From assembly GCF_003471165.1 (NCBI RefSeq), contig NZ_QRIL01000014.1:39476-103475 (forward strand): 64,000 nucleotides of DNA. The letters run 5' to 3'. Position 1 is the first letter of the stretch. Each line of letters begins with the position of its first letter. A program made the position numbers and the translations under genes. Below, in pieces: positions 18,922 to 28,346 of the stretch. The notes below the pieces were generated by a model. That model ran no database searches and was not told the origin of the DNA. It was given only the letters and a program-made list of their open reading frames with translations. The DNA is from Ruminococcus sp. AM22-13. GTDB lineage: Bacteria; Bacillota; Clostridia; Lachnospirales; Lachnospiraceae.

Positions 18922-20127
18922 ATGGAAAAAATCCTGAAATTAATATATGGTTACATAATCATTCTTGTGAGAGGAGAATATCCGGAACGCTTTTTAAATC
19001 TCTGCAGAAGCAGAAAGATTTATATGGAGAAAATACAGTACAAAAATAATGATCAGGTTACTGCTCAAATGCGGGCAGGAGATTTCTGGCGCTTAAGACC
19101 GGTTCGGAGTAAAACAGGTGTACATATTCAGATTATACAAAAACGGGGAATGCCCTTCTTTTTTTTCGCAAATAAAAAAAGAAAAGCTTTTTTTGCAGGA
19201 ATGCTTCTTGGATGTGTTCTGATATTTTTTATGACGGGGAGAATCTGGAATATTCATATAGAGGGAAATGTCCGAAACGGTACAGGAGAGATACTGGATT
19301 TCCTTGATGAACAGGGTATCGTTCACGGAATGGCGAAAAAGAAAGTGAATTGTTCTGAGCTTGCGGCAGCAGTACGAAGAAAATTCACAGAAACTACATG
19401 GGTATCTGCAAGGATAGAAGGAACCCGTCTGATTCTCGAACTTCAGGAGGGAATTACTGAAAAAGAAGATTCTGCGGATACAAGTCCTTGTGACTTGATC
19501 GCAGATAAAGAAGGGATAATTACGGATATGATCGTTCGTTGTGGAGTACCTGTGAAGAACCCTGGGGATGTATGTAAAAAGGGGGAACTTCTGGTATCCG
19601 GAGAACTTCATATTATGAATGACAACCAGGAAATCGTGAGAAATGAATATGTTCATGCAGATGCAGACATTTTTATTTCCAGACAGATTTCATATTATCA
19701 GGAATTTTCAATGAAGCATCCGGTGGAAAAACCAGCTGGAAAAATAAAACGTGGATTATACTTTCGCATAGGACAATGGTATCTTGGATTATACGGACCG
19801 GTGGTTCAAAGTCAGCGATGTGTTACGGAGGAAGAACCTCTGCATATTACAGAAAATTTTCTGCTGCCTGTATGGATCGGACGGGCAAAAGTTGTAAATT
19901 ATGAATCAAAAGAAGAAACTTATACGCCGGAAGCGGCCAATGGGGAGGCTGCACAGCAATTACAAAAATACGAGAAAAAACTTCTGGAAGATAATGTGAA
20001 GATTTTAAAAACTAATATAACAACCAGAATTACCGGACAGTCTTGCATTACGAGGGGAACCATACAAGTCGTAGAACAGATTGGTAAAGAACAGGTGATA
20101 AAGGAGAAAGATACAAAAATCCGGTGA
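18922..20127 (+). CDS. yqfD: Sporulation protein YqfD
   Basis: 401-residue YqfD-family protein with an N-terminal cytosolic part and one membrane segment near 85-105 (FFAGMLLGCVLIFFMTGRIW). The large outer part has a POTRA-like fold (GEILDFLDEQGIVHGMAKKKVNCSELAAAVRRKFTETTWVSARIEGTRLILELQEG). It is needed for sporulation in some Firmicutes and is mother-cell expressed in Bacillus. ATG 18922 after AGGTGG is preferred to GTG 18913. The gene pairs with yqfC. In many genomes phoH and ybeY follow, as here, although a repeat element is inserted at 20150. Confidence 0.92.
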   Translation: MEKILKLIYGYIIILVRGEYPERFLNLCRSRKIYMEKIQYKNNDQVTAQMRAGDFWRLRPVRSKTGVHIQIIQKRGMPFFFFANKKRKAFFAGMLLGCVLIFFMTGRIWNIHIEGNVRNGTGEILDFLDEQGIVHGMAKKKVNCSELAAAVRRKFTETTWVSARIEGTRLILELQEGITEKEDSADTSPCDLIADKEGIITDMIVRCGVPVKNPGDVCKKGELLVSGELHIMNDNQEIVRNEYVHADADIFISRQISYYQEFSMKHPVEKPAGKIKRGLYFRIGQWYLGLYGPVVQSQRCVTEEEPLHITENFLLPVWIGRAKVVNYESKEETYTPEAANGEAAQQLQKYEKKLLEDNVKILKTNITTRITGQSCITRGTIQVVEQIGKEQVIKEKDTKIR

Positions 20128-20149
20128 GGGAGTTTGACCTGTAAACAGG

Positions 20150-20291
20150 ATTACTGTTCACTTCGTTCTCAGTAACATGCTTCGCGATGCACAGAATTTA
20201 TGCTGATCGCATAAATTCGCGCCGTATGTCTCGGGATTTTGGCATTTTCATGCCAAAACACCTCGCGGGATAGTGTCGTGTGAACAGTAAC
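20150..20291. mobile_element. Non-autonomous inverted-repeat element (GTTACTGTTCAC family), full copy
   Basis: 142-bp element with ends ATTACTGTTCAC and GTGAACAGTAAC. It is flanked by a perfect 8-bp direct repeat TAAACAGG (20142-20149 and 20292-20299), a target duplication. The interior shares GTATGTCTCGGGATTTTGGC and CACCTCGCGGGATAGTG with the copy at 35790. There is no coding capacity. It occupies much of the 353-bp gap before phoH. Confidence 0.88.
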
Positions 20292-20480
20292 TAAACAGGT
20301 TCTATGCTATATTGACGATAAATGCCGACACAGAAACTTCACAAAATAATAGGTAAATGAGGGAAGTTTTTATTTAAAAACTTGCAAGGAGGTGTTACAA
20401 TAGACACATCTGGTTCTTTCGCGGGCAACAGCCCAGGCGAATGGTAATCCAGAATTATGTACATGAAAGGACATCACAGG

Positions 20481-21491
20481 ATGGCTGGTAACATTATTGA
20501 ATTACACACAGAAGTGCCTGCTGATCTGGAATCAAATGTATTTGGCCAGTTTGACGAGCATCTTAAACTGATTGAGAGAACACTGAACGTAACGGTGATT
20601 TCCAGAGACGGAATTCTTAAGATACTTGGCAATGAACAGAGCGCATCTTCTGCGAAGAAATTAATAGAAGAGCTTGTGGTGCTTGCAAAGAGAGGCAACA
20701 CGATCACAAGACAGAACATAAATTATGCTCTTTCTCTGGCAATGGAGCAGAGAAATGAGGTTCTTACTGAGATAGATAAAGATTTTATATGCAATACGAT
20801 TCAGGGAAGACCTATTAAACCGAAGACACTTGGACAGAAGGATTATGTAGAACAGATTCGTAAGAAGATGATTGTCTTTGGCGTAGGTCCTGCCGGTACA
20901 GGTAAAACTTATCTGGCAATGGCGATGGCGGTAACTGCTTTCAGAAACGAGGAGGTCAGCAGAATTATTCTGACACGTCCGGCAATCGAAGCAGGAGAGA
21001 AGCTGGGCTTTCTCCCGGGAGATCTTCAGAGCAAGGTCGATCCATACCTAAGACCGCTTTATGATGCATTGTATCAGATCATGGGAGCTGACAGCTTTGC
21101 CAGGAATATGGAACGTGGTCTGATTGAAGTAGCACCTCTTGCCTATATGCGAGGACGTACACTTGATAATGCATTTATCATCCTTGATGAGGCGCAGAAT
21201 ACGACTCCTGCACAGATGAAAATGTTCCTGACGCGTATAGGATTCGGTTCTAAAGTAATCATTACAGGAGATGCTTCCCAGAAGGACCTTCCAAGAGATG
21301 CTACGTCAGGACTTGATGTAGCAATGAAAGTACTGAAGAAAATAGATGATATTGGTTTTTGTCAGCTTACCAGCAAAGACGTTGTCCGTCATCCGCTGGT
21401 ACAGCAGATCGTTCAGGCGTATGATGATTATGAAAAGAAACAAAAGCCTGAAAGACCGGCAAGACGCAGAAACGGGGGAAATGAACGATGA
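20481..21491 (+). CDS. PhoH-family ATPase
   Basis: 336-residue cytosolic PhoH-like P-loop ATPase. Residues ~1-110 form the KH-like N-terminal region (LIERTLNVTVISRDGILKILG). The ATPase domain has Walker A GVGPAGTGKTYLAMAMAV (~residue 136) and Walker B AFIILDEAQNTTPAQMKMFLTRIG, with SKVIITGDASQKDLP. PhoH proteins have been linked to RNA metabolism and sit next to the ribosome maturation factor YbeY, as here. ATG 20481 is preferred, with AAAGGA about 9 bp upstream; ATGs at 20457 and 20463 are also in frame. The end overlaps ybeY by 4 bp. Confidence 0.94.
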   Translation: MAGNIIELHTEVPADLESNVFGQFDEHLKLIERTLNVTVISRDGILKILGNEQSASSAKKLIEELVVLAKRGNTITRQNINYALSLAMEQRNEVLTEIDKDFICNTIQGRPIKPKTLGQKDYVEQIRKKMIVFGVGPAGTGKTYLAMAMAVTAFRNEEVSRIILTRPAIEAGEKLGFLPGDLQSKVDPYLRPLYDALYQIMGADSFARNMERGLIEVAPLAYMRGRTLDNAFIILDEAQNTTPAQMKMFLTRIGFGSKVIITGDASQKDLPRDATSGLDVAMKVLKKIDDIGFCQLTSKDVVRHPLVQQIVQAYDDYEKKQKPERPARRRNGGNER

Positions 21492-21982
21492 ATATGCAGA
21501 TCGATTATGAGACAGACCGGGAACTGGGAATCGATTATGAGACTCTGGCAGTAAAAGTAGCCGATAAGGTTCTTGAAATGGAAGAATGTCCCTATGAGGC
21601 GCAGGTGAACCTGGTGCTTACAGATAATGAGGAGATTAAGAGAGTTAACACAGAGTTTCGTGATATTGAGAGGGCGACAGATGTACTTTCTTTTCCCATG
21701 ATTCCTTTTGAGACACCGGCAGGATATGAAATCGTAGAAGAAGATGAATCCTATTTTGACCTTGACACCGATGAACTCCTTTTGGGAGACATTATGATTT
21801 CAGTGGATAAGGTGTTTGCACAGGCAGAGGAATACGGACACAGCGTAACCAGAGAGTTCTGTTTCCTGGTGGCGCACAGTATGCTTCACCTTCTTGGATA
21901 TGATCATATGACATCTGAAGAAGCGACTGTTATGGAAGCGAAACAGGCAAAAGCGCTGGATGAACTTGGAATTACTCGTTAG
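21488..21982 (+). CDS. ybeY: Endoribonuclease / rRNA maturation factor YbeY
   Basis: 164-residue zinc-dependent protein for 16S rRNA 3' end maturation and ribosome quality control. The metal site HSMLHLLGYDH (H-x3-H-x5-H) is complete, and DVLSFPM and LLLGDIMIS match the family. The ATGA overlap with phoH indicates coupled translation. proB follows after 43 bp. Confidence 0.95.
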   Translation: MNMQIDYETDRELGIDYETLAVKVADKVLEMEECPYEAQVNLVLTDNEEIKRVNTEFRDIERATDVLSFPMIPFETPAGYEIVEEDESYFDLDTDELLLGDIMISVDKVFAQAEEYGHSVTREFCFLVAHSMLHLLGYDHMTSEEATVMEAKQAKALDELGITR

Positions 21983-22025
21983 AGAGCGTAAAAAATTAAG
22001 GTTATATAAATGGAGTAACAAAAGA

Positions 22026-22883
22026 ATGAATTACCGGGAAAGACTTAAGAATAAAAAACGTATTGTAATCAAAATTGGTTCCTCTTCCCTGACACATCCG
22101 GAGACAGGCAGACTGAACCTCCGCAAGCTGGAAGTTCTTGCAAGAGAACTCAGTGATCTGCGTAATCAGGGAAAAGATGTAATTCTTGTTTCTTCAGGTG
22201 CTATTGCAACAGGTGTTGCCGCACTTGGAATGAAAGAAAAGCCGACGGAACTTAAAGGAAAGCAGGCCTGTGCGGCAGTAGGACAGGCCAGACTGATGAT
22301 GATCTATCAGAAACTTTTTTCAGAGTATAATCAGCCATCTGCACAGATTCTGATGACCAAAAATACGATGGTAAATAATATCAACAGAAAGAATGCGCAG
22401 AATACCTTTAATGAATTGCTGAGTCTGGGAGTTATCCCTATTGTAAATGAGAACGACTCTATTTCTACCTATGAGCTTCAGAACCTGGAGAAATTCGGTG
22501 ATAATGATACACTGTCGGCAGTGGTTGCAGCTCTTGTTCAGGCTGATCTGCTGATTTTGTTATCTGATATCGACGGACTTTTTACAGATGATCCGAACAC
22601 AAACCCGAATGCGAAATTTATTGATGTGGTAGAGAACCTGGATGATAAACTGCTCAACATGGGAAAAGGAACTTCAGGAAGTAAGGTAGGAACCGGAGGA
22701 ATGGCTACAAAGCTTACTGCTGCACAGATTGCATCAGCAGCAGGCGTGGATATGGTAATTGCAAATGGAGCAGATTTCCATATCATCCATAAGATTACAG
22801 AAGGACGTAATTACGGCACACTGTTTGTAAGCCAGTCCAAAGAGGAAGTTTACCTGATCGATATTATTGACAGACTGTTGTAA
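22026..22883 (+). CDS. proB: Glutamate 5-kinase
   Basis: 285-residue amino acid kinase catalysing the first step of proline synthesis (L-glutamate to glutamyl-5-phosphate). Motifs are VIKIGSSSLTHP, VILVSSGAIATGVAALG, NENDSISTYE, FGDNDTLSAVVAALVQADLLILLSDIDGLFTDDP and GTGGMATKLTAAQIASAAG. It lacks the C-terminal PUA domain of the 367-residue E. coli enzyme and so is the short clostridial form. ATG 22026 has GGAG 10 bp upstream; the open frame to 21960 overlaps ybeY and is unlikely to be used. proA is 0.8 kb downstream, separated by two small genes in the same direction. Confidence 0.95.
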   Translation: MNYRERLKNKKRIVIKIGSSSLTHPETGRLNLRKLEVLARELSDLRNQGKDVILVSSGAIATGVAALGMKEKPTELKGKQACAAVGQARLMMIYQKLFSEYNQPSAQILMTKNTMVNNINRKNAQNTFNELLSLGVIPIVNENDSISTYELQNLEKFGDNDTLSAVVAALVQADLLILLSDIDGLFTDDPNTNPNAKFIDVVENLDDKLLNMGKGTSGSKVGTGGMATKLTAAQIASAAGVDMVIANGADFHIIHKITEGRNYGTLFVSQSKEEVYLIDIIDRLL

Positions 22884-22955
22884 GAGGTCTACAAACAGGA
22901 TACTTTCTTGTGAAATAAAGAAATTAAATATATAGCTAAGAAATGGAGAAATACT

Positions 22956-23177
22956 ATGGAAGTCGAAAAGATTGACCGTATTAATGCACTTGCACATAAA
23001 GCGAAGAGCGTAGGACTTACAGAAGAAGAGAAAAAAGAGAGAGATCTGCTCCGTAAGGAGTATCTGGCATCTGTCCGCATGAATCTGCGTTCTCAGCTTG
23101 ATAATATTGATGTAAAACAGGAAGATGGAAGTATCGTTAATCTGGGTGAGAGATATGGAATCAAAAAAAGACATTAG
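22956..23177 (+). CDS. DUF896 (YnzC-like) small protein
   Basis: 73-residue protein of the DUF896/YnzC family, a helical hairpin protein (DRINALAHKAKSVGLTEEEKKERDLLRKEYLASVRMNLRSQLDNI). The function is unknown; in Bacillus a relative lies in the SOS operon with yneA. It is highly charged with no membrane segment. The last 23 bp overlap the next gene, so the two are coupled. Confidence 0.93.
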   Translation: MEVEKIDRINALAHKAKSVGLTEEEKKERDLLRKEYLASVRMNLRSQLDNIDVKQEDGSIVNLGERYGIKKRH

Positions 23178-23712
23178 AAAGAAAATTTTTGCAGAAAGAA
23201 AGCTGCGCAGTGATGAGCAGATAAGAACTATGAGTCTTATAATCACCGAAAGAGTGACAGCGCTTCCTGCATTCAAAAACGCCAGTCAGATTCTGGTATA
23301 TGCAGATTACAATCATGAAGTTGTAACGGAGTATCTTATAAAAGAGGCATGGAAGGCCGGAAAGGAAGTTGCAGTTCCAAAGGTTGTGGAAAAGGATATG
23401 GTATTTTATAAACTGACCGATTTTTCACAGCTTGAACCTGGATACTTTGGGATTCCCGAACCGGCATCGGGGGAGATTGTTGAATGGCCAGAGGCTCTTA
23501 TGATCATGCCAGGCGTGGCTTTTGACAGAGAGAATCACAGGGTTGGATATGGCGGAGGATTTTATGACCGCTATCTTGAGAAGCATCCGCAGCTTGAGCG
23601 GGTTGCTGTCGCATTTTCTTTTCAGATGTTGCCGGAGGTTCCGACAGAACCTACAGATATCTGCCCGCAGATCGTGGTAACAGAAGAGGAGACATGCTAT
23701 CTTACTGACTGA
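23155..23712 (+). CDS. 5-formyltetrahydrofolate cyclo-ligase
   Basis: 185-residue enzyme converting 5-formyl-THF to 5,10-methenyl-THF with ATP. Family signatures are [18 protein letters not shown], the central GIPEP and [26 protein letters not shown], the folate/ATP-binding loop. ATG 23155 follows GGGTGAG inside the DUF896 gene. It sits between proB and proA in a compact cluster; a functional link to proline synthesis is not obvious. Confidence 0.94.
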   Translation: MESKKDIRKKIFAERKLRSDEQIRTMSLIITERVTALPAFKNASQILVYADYNHEVVTEYLIKEAWKAGKEVAVPKVVEKDMVFYKLTDFSQLEPGYFGIPEPASGEIVEWPEALMIMPGVAFDRENHRVGYGGGFYDRYLEKHPQLERVAVAFSFQMLPEVPTEPTDICPQIVVTEEETCYLTD

Positions 23713-23726
23713 AAGGAGACCGGGAC

Positions 23727-24977
23727 ATGAATGAGATGCTGAATCGCCTTGGCATGAATGCAAAGGCAGCCGAAACAGAAATGAGAAATCTTTCCACAAA
23801 CAAGAAGAATGAAGTGCTTCTTGCAGTGGCAGACAGACTGGTAAAAGATGCGCAGACATTGATCAGTGCCAATGCACTGGATGTAGAAGAAGGAAAACGT
23901 AATCATATGCCAGAGGGACTTATTGACAGACTTCTCCTTACAGAGAGCAGAATTGAAGGAATGGCAGAGGGGCTGCGACAGGTTTCTGCTCTGGAAGATC
24001 CGATCGGAGAAGTGCTGGGAATGAAGAAACGTCCGAATGGGTTACTTATCGGACAGAAAAGAGTACCGCTTGGCGTAATTGGAATTATCTACGAGGCAAG
24101 ACCAAATGTGACAGCGGATGCATTTGCGTTATGCTTTAAGACAGGTAATGTAGTGATTTTAAAAGGCGGAAGCGATGCAATCCATTCAAATGAAGCAATC
24201 GTAAACTGCATCAGAGAAACTCTGAAAGAGCAGGGAGTGACAGAGAATGCAATTCAGCTTATTTCTGACACTTCAAGAGAGACAGCGGCTGAATTTATGA
24301 AGATGAATCAATATGTGGATGTGCTTATCCCACGTGGAGGACGAGGCCTGATCAAAGCGGTAGTAGAACAGAGTACCATTCCTGTTATTGAGACAGGTAC
24401 AGGTAACTGTCATACGTATGTAGATGAGACAGCAGATCTGCAGATGGCGGAAAACATTATTATTAATGCAAAAACTCAGAGAGTTGGTGTATGCAATGCC
24501 TGCGAGTCCGTTCTTGTACATAAAGATATCAAAGATGCATTTCTTCCTGTCCTTGCGAAACGCCTTCAGGAGAAACATGTGGAAATCCGTGCAGATGAAG
24601 CGGCATATGATCTGATTCCGGGAGCGGTACATGCTACAGAAGAGGATTGGGGAAAGGAATATCTGGATTATATTCTTTCAATCAAAGTGGTTTCTTCTGT
24701 GGAAGAGGCAATTGCTCATATTAATAAGTATAATACCAAGCATTCAGAGGCTATTATCACAAATAATTATGAGCATGCACAGAAGTTCCTGGACGAAGTG
24801 GATGCGGCAGCGGTTTATGTGAATGCTTCTACACGATTTACGGATGGCTTTGAGTTTGGCTTTGGAGCAGAGATTGGTATCAGTACGCAGAAGCTTCATG
24901 CGAGAGGACCGATGGGACTGCAGGCTCTGACCACAACGAAATATATTATTTATGGAAATGGACAGGTGCGTCCATAG
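23727..24977 (+). CDS. proA: Gamma-glutamyl phosphate reductase
   Basis: 416-residue aldehyde dehydrogenase-fold enzyme, the second step of proline synthesis using NADPH. It shows [47 protein letters not shown], the catalytic cysteine in [15 protein letters not shown] and [32 protein letters not shown]. The length is normal. The start ATG 23727 follows AAAGGAG by a short spacer. Confidence 0.97.
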   Translation: MNEMLNRLGMNAKAAETEMRNLSTNKKNEVLLAVADRLVKDAQTLISANALDVEEGKRNHMPEGLIDRLLLTESRIEGMAEGLRQVSALEDPIGEVLGMKKRPNGLLIGQKRVPLGVIGIIYEARPNVTADAFALCFKTGNVVILKGGSDAIHSNEAIVNCIRETLKEQGVTENAIQLISDTSRETAAEFMKMNQYVDVLIPRGGRGLIKAVVEQSTIPVIETGTGNCHTYVDETADLQMAENIIINAKTQRVGVCNACESVLVHKDIKDAFLPVLAKRLQEKHVEIRADEAAYDLIPGAVHATEEDWGKEYLDYILSIKVVSSVEEAIAHINKYNTKHSEAIITNNYEHAQKFLDEVDAAAVYVNASTRFTDGFEFGFGAEIGISTQKLHARGPMGLQALTTTKYIIYGNGQVRP

Positions 24978-24989
24978 CCAACAGCAACA

Positions 24990-25018
24990 TTGATTTTTTC
25001 TGAAAGATGTGATATACT
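24990..25018 (+). promoter_or_regulatory. Promoter of the surface protein gene
   Basis: TTGATT (24990-24995), 17-bp spacer, TATACT (25013-25018). It gives a leader of about 95 nt that contains the inverted repeat CCTGC/GCAGG. It lies just after proA and makes the surface gene a separate unit. Confidence 0.6.
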
Positions 25019-25117
25019 TCATCTCAGATTTGGGGTTACCACCTGCTTCCCGGGAGGAAAGAAGGATAGCAGGCAGTAACAGATTTGATTATAAACTCAT
25101 TCACGGGAGGACATAAA

Positions 25118-27196
25118 ATGAGAAAAAAACAACTTTTTGCTTTATTAATGGCAAGTGCATTGTCCGTGGGAATGGCACCGACAGCCGCATTTGCAGCAGC
25201 AGATACAGCAGTGGAAGCAGCAAGTGAGGAAGTTTCCGGAGAACTTGATGCAGCAGATACAGAAGCACCGGCAGAAGATCCAGCAGAGACACCAGACGAT
25301 GAGGCACCAGCCGATGAAACACCGGCGGAAGATCCGGCAGCAGATCCGACAGAGACACCAGCTGAGGAAACACCGGCAGAGGAAGAAGAAACCCCTGCAC
25401 AGGATGAAACAGATGCTCAGGCTGCAGAAGCTGATGCTGCGGCAGCAATCGTAGTTGGTGATCAGTCTTATACAACTCTTGCAGATGCGTTTGCAGCAGT
25501 ACCGGATACAACAGATCTGACAGGCACACCTACTTATGTTAAAGTAAAAGGTGAGATTGAACTGAATGCTACTGTAGATGTTCCGGCTACTAAGAATATT
25601 ATGCTGGTTGCAGCGGAAGATACTACAATCAAACGTGCAGCAGGATTCACAGGCAGCATGTTTACTGTAAATGGTGGTAATTTGCAGATGGCAGGTGGTT
25701 CTGTAACAGATTCCAATGGAACTGCTATCGGATCCGGCAGTCTGACGGTTGATGGATCTGGTGATGGTGTTACTGGTTCTATTGTAGAGGTTGTAAGCGG
25801 TAACTATGGATTAACTGATGATGCAGTTCTGACAGGAAATAAAACAACTGGAAATGCCGGTGCGATCAGTAATACAGCCGATGGTAACGTCTATCTTTTA
25901 GGTGGTACGATTACAGGAAACTCTGCTACAACAGGCGGAGCAATTTACAGTGAGGGTGCAGTAAGTATACGCGGAACAGTAAGCGTTACAGGAAATACAG
26001 TCATTAATTCTACACCGGAAACTGCAAGTAATGTGGTACTTGATAAAAATGGCATTATTAATGTAAATGGTGCAGTTACAGGTTCTACAATTGGATTAGC
26101 TGTTCAAGAAGCTGCGGCAGGAAGAACTGTGGTAAAACTTGCAGACGGCGTTACAGATGTAACACTGTCAGATGTTATCTCTCAGATTACATATGAGGGT
26201 GATTCTGCTTACAAACTTGCTGATGATGGTACACTTGTAAGCGCGGCAGAACCGACTCCGACACCGGGTGTGGATATGGTTGTAAAAGGAATTGACATGA
26301 AATGGACCGGACATAACAGCGTAGAGGTTACTTTCCAGTCCAATGTAAAAGGTACTTACTATATCGAAACAGTAAAACGTGGTGAAAAAGCACCTACAAT
26401 CGATACATCCAAAAAAGGCAGTGATATCGATGCTGATACGAATGTAACAAAAAAAGTTACCAAACTTCCGGAGCATGAAGTAGATATTTATGTATGTGTT
26501 GTAAGTGAAGATAAAAAGCAGCATGCAGCGGCAGTGTTCAAACCAATTGAAGCAGAACGTCCGTCAGCACCTGCAACTCCTACTCCAACTCCGCCTCATA
26601 CCGCAGTTGTACCGAATGTAAATGAGAGCGTTGTACAGGGATTTGAGAATGCTCTTGTATTCTATCCAAATACATTCTATGATTTCAAGGTAATTGGAGC
26701 AGGTACTCAGAACAACAATCCTGGAGAGGGAGATGTAAGATGGGTTCCGGCAGGATGGAGCATGTCTCAGAATCCGTCAACATGGAATACATCATGGAAG
26801 ATTGGCGCTAAGAATGGTATCTATACAGATGCAGAGAAAGCGTACACAATCTATATTAAATATAATAAACAGGTGTATAGCGGAACTAACTGGGAAGACA
26901 CAGATGCTTCAGAGATTCTGTCCTATCAGTTTAAGGCAGCTCCTCTGGCTCAGGCAAGTGTGACACCGGGTGCAGACGGCACAAATGGTAATGGAACAAC
27001 TTCCGGTGATGGAACAACAGACGGAGGAACTACAGATGTAACACCTACCACATATGCTAATGGCACAAACGGTACATCCAAATCCGCAGTATCCACAGGT
27101 GATGAATCACCGATCGGAACTATGTTTGCTCTGGCAGCTGCATCTGTTCTTGCTGGTGGATATGTGCTTGTAAGAAGACGTAAGAAAGAAATGTAA
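25118..27196 (+). CDS. Secreted, probably wall-anchored surface protein with acidic repeat and beta-helix region
   Basis: 692-residue surface protein. The signal peptide (1-~27) reads KKQLFALLMASALSVGMAPT ending AFA-A. An acidic Pro/Ala/Glu/Thr repeat (~40-110, DPAETPDDEAPADETPAEDP type) comes next. A beta-helix-like region (~120-390) has short GG-N repeats (LGGTITGNSATTGGAIYSEG). Two beta domains are joined by Pro/Thr linkers (TPTPTPP), and there is a Gly/Thr/Asp-rich tail. The C-terminus STGDESPIGTMFALAAASV plus a hydrophobic stretch and RRRKKEM resembles a sortase signal in which TGD is kept but the LP of LPxTG is lost. The ligand is unknown. It has its own promoter and a terminator at 27286. 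Confidence 0.82.
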   Translation: MRKKQLFALLMASALSVGMAPTAAFAAADTAVEAASEEVSGELDAADTEAPAEDPAETPDDEAPADETPAEDPAADPTETPAEETPAEEEETPAQDETDAQAAEADAAAAIVVGDQSYTTLADAFAAVPDTTDLTGTPTYVKVKGEIELNATVDVPATKNIMLVAAEDTTIKRAAGFTGSMFTVNGGNLQMAGGSVTDSNGTAIGSGSLTVDGSGDGVTGSIVEVVSGNYGLTDDAVLTGNKTTGNAGAISNTADGNVYLLGGTITGNSATTGGAIYSEGAVSIRGTVSVTGNTVINSTPETASNVVLDKNGIINVNGAVTGSTIGLAVQEAAAGRTVVKLADGVTDVTLSDVISQITYEGDSAYKLADDGTLVSAAEPTPTPGVDMVVKGIDMKWTGHNSVEVTFQSNVKGTYYIETVKRGEKAPTIDTSKKGSDIDADTNVTKKVTKLPEHEVDIYVCVVSEDKKQHAAAVFKPIEAERPSAPATPTPTPPHTAVVPNVNESVVQGFENALVFYPNTFYDFKVIGAGTQNNNPGEGDVRWVPAGWSMSQNPSTWNTSWKIGAKNGIYTDAEKAYTIYIKYNKQVYSGTNWEDTDASEILSYQFKAAPLAQASVTPGADGTNGNGTTSGDGTTDGGTTDVTPTTYANGTNGTSKSAVSTGDESPIGTMFALAAASVLAGGYVLVRRRKKEM

Positions 27197-27285
27197 TATC
27201 CAGAGAATTGGTAAGGCATTTCATGGATTCAGATAGTCTGAATAGGAAATACGAAATATATAAATATCCGACAGGAAAAATTTTT

Positions 27286-27315
27286 AAGAGACAGGTCTTA
27301 GGATCTGTCTCTTTT
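27286..27315 (+). terminator. Intrinsic terminator after the surface protein gene
   Basis: AAGAGACAG (27286-27294) pairs perfectly with CTGTCTCTT (27305-27313) over a 10-nt loop, followed by a short T run. Confidence 0.8.
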
Positions 27316-27367
27316 CATATATATAGTATAGAGCGCAATCTTTGCGAATGAAAGGAGGATGGCCGGT

Positions 27368-28264
27368 ATGGCAGCAGAACAGTCGGGTACATATGAGAAA
27401 CTTTATTATGCAATGTGGGAAATCGGACAGAGATATGGAGAGTTTGCACAATTCAGGGTAATCGGAAGAAGTCACGATGACAGGATGATTCCCATGCTGG
27501 AAATAGGAAAAGGTGACAGATGTATTTTCTGCCTGAGTGGAATAGAAAGTGGAGATGGCAATCTTCCGGAATACTTGTTATCGAATATAAAAGAGTATTG
27601 CGTGGCCTATGAAAGCAACTGGATTATGGGTGAGAGTTATGAAGTTCAAAGACTTCTGGATAAAGTAAGGATCTGTGCTATTCCGATCCTGAATCCTGAC
27701 AGTTATGAAATCTCAGAGAAAGGATATGGTGCGATCCGAAATCCGATCTACAGACAAATGTTGAAAATGCAGGATAAACCGGTGGATGATTATGAAAGCA
27801 ATGCCAGGGGGATTGATCTGCGGAGAAATTTCCCTACAAATTATTATCAGCGCAAAAAAATCAATCAGGAACCTGCCAGTGAAAATGAGACCAGGGCGCT
27901 GATCAATATTTTTCAGGAATATTCAAGTGAAGGACTTCTTACCTTCAGTTATTCAAGAGGAAAGATCATTTACTGCAGACAGGAGAAAGGATTTGCCTAT
28001 AATCAAAGAAATTATCGGCTTGCAAGGCATTTGCAGAAATGTTCAGGATACCGTCTGGAAAAAGGAATCGCCGGAGGTGCAATGACGAGAAAAACAGGGA
28101 CAAAACCAGATATGGGATCACCGGAACAATTTTATGCGGAAGTGATCCGGCAGCCTTCTATGGCGATTGAAATCCCAGATTACCGTAAGGGAGAAATAGA
28201 GGAATTAAGAATGATTCCGTTGGAATATATTTATTCGTTAAACAGTGGTGTGTTTGTAAAATAG
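27368..28264 (+). CDS. M14 carboxypeptidase-like protein with degenerate zinc site
   Basis: 298-residue protein with the fold landmarks of M14 zinc carboxypeptidases (the gamma-D-glutamyl-diaminopimelate peptidase group). Landmarks are IPILNPDSYEIS, GIDLRRNFPTNY and a C-terminal SMAIEIPDY resembling the catalytic Glu strand. The usual zinc motif GGIHGDE appears here as SGIESGDG. The usual histidine of the HS-x-G strand appears as LTFSYSRGKIIY, with Tyr or Ser in its place. All expected His ligands therefore seem to be lost, suggesting a non-catalytic peptidoglycan-binding relative. ATG 27368 follows AAAGGAGG by 9 bp. No signal peptide is visible. The family call is good; the loss of activity is inference. 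Confidence 0.75.
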   Translation: MAAEQSGTYEKLYYAMWEIGQRYGEFAQFRVIGRSHDDRMIPMLEIGKGDRCIFCLSGIESGDGNLPEYLLSNIKEYCVAYESNWIMGESYEVQRLLDKVRICAIPILNPDSYEISEKGYGAIRNPIYRQMLKMQDKPVDDYESNARGIDLRRNFPTNYYQRKKINQEPASENETRALINIFQEYSSEGLLTFSYSRGKIIYCRQEKGFAYNQRNYRLARHLQKCSGYRLEKGIAGGAMTRKTGTKPDMGSPEQFYAEVIRQPSMAIEIPDYRKGEIEELRMIPLEYIYSLNSGVFVK

Positions 28265-28267
28265 CGT

Positions 28268-28296
28268 TTGACATAAGAGGACAAATTTTGTATGAT
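28268..28296 (+). promoter_or_regulatory. Promoter of miaB
   Basis: TTGACA (28268-28273), 17-bp spacer, TATGAT (28291-28296), beginning 4 bp after the preceding stop codon. Confidence 0.75.
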
Positions 28297-28346
28297 AAAA
28301 AGGACGCCCTGAAGATTACTTTTTATAGAAAGATGAGGAATCAAGA

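Noticed and set aside
20292..20480. Leader of phoH considered as a structured RNA
   Set aside because: Short GC-rich pairings exist but no consensus of a known RNA family is seen, and the region borders a transposed element.
25019..25117. Leader of the surface gene considered as a riboswitch
   Set aside because: Only one short CCTGC/GCAGG pairing is visible and no known aptamer core was recognised.
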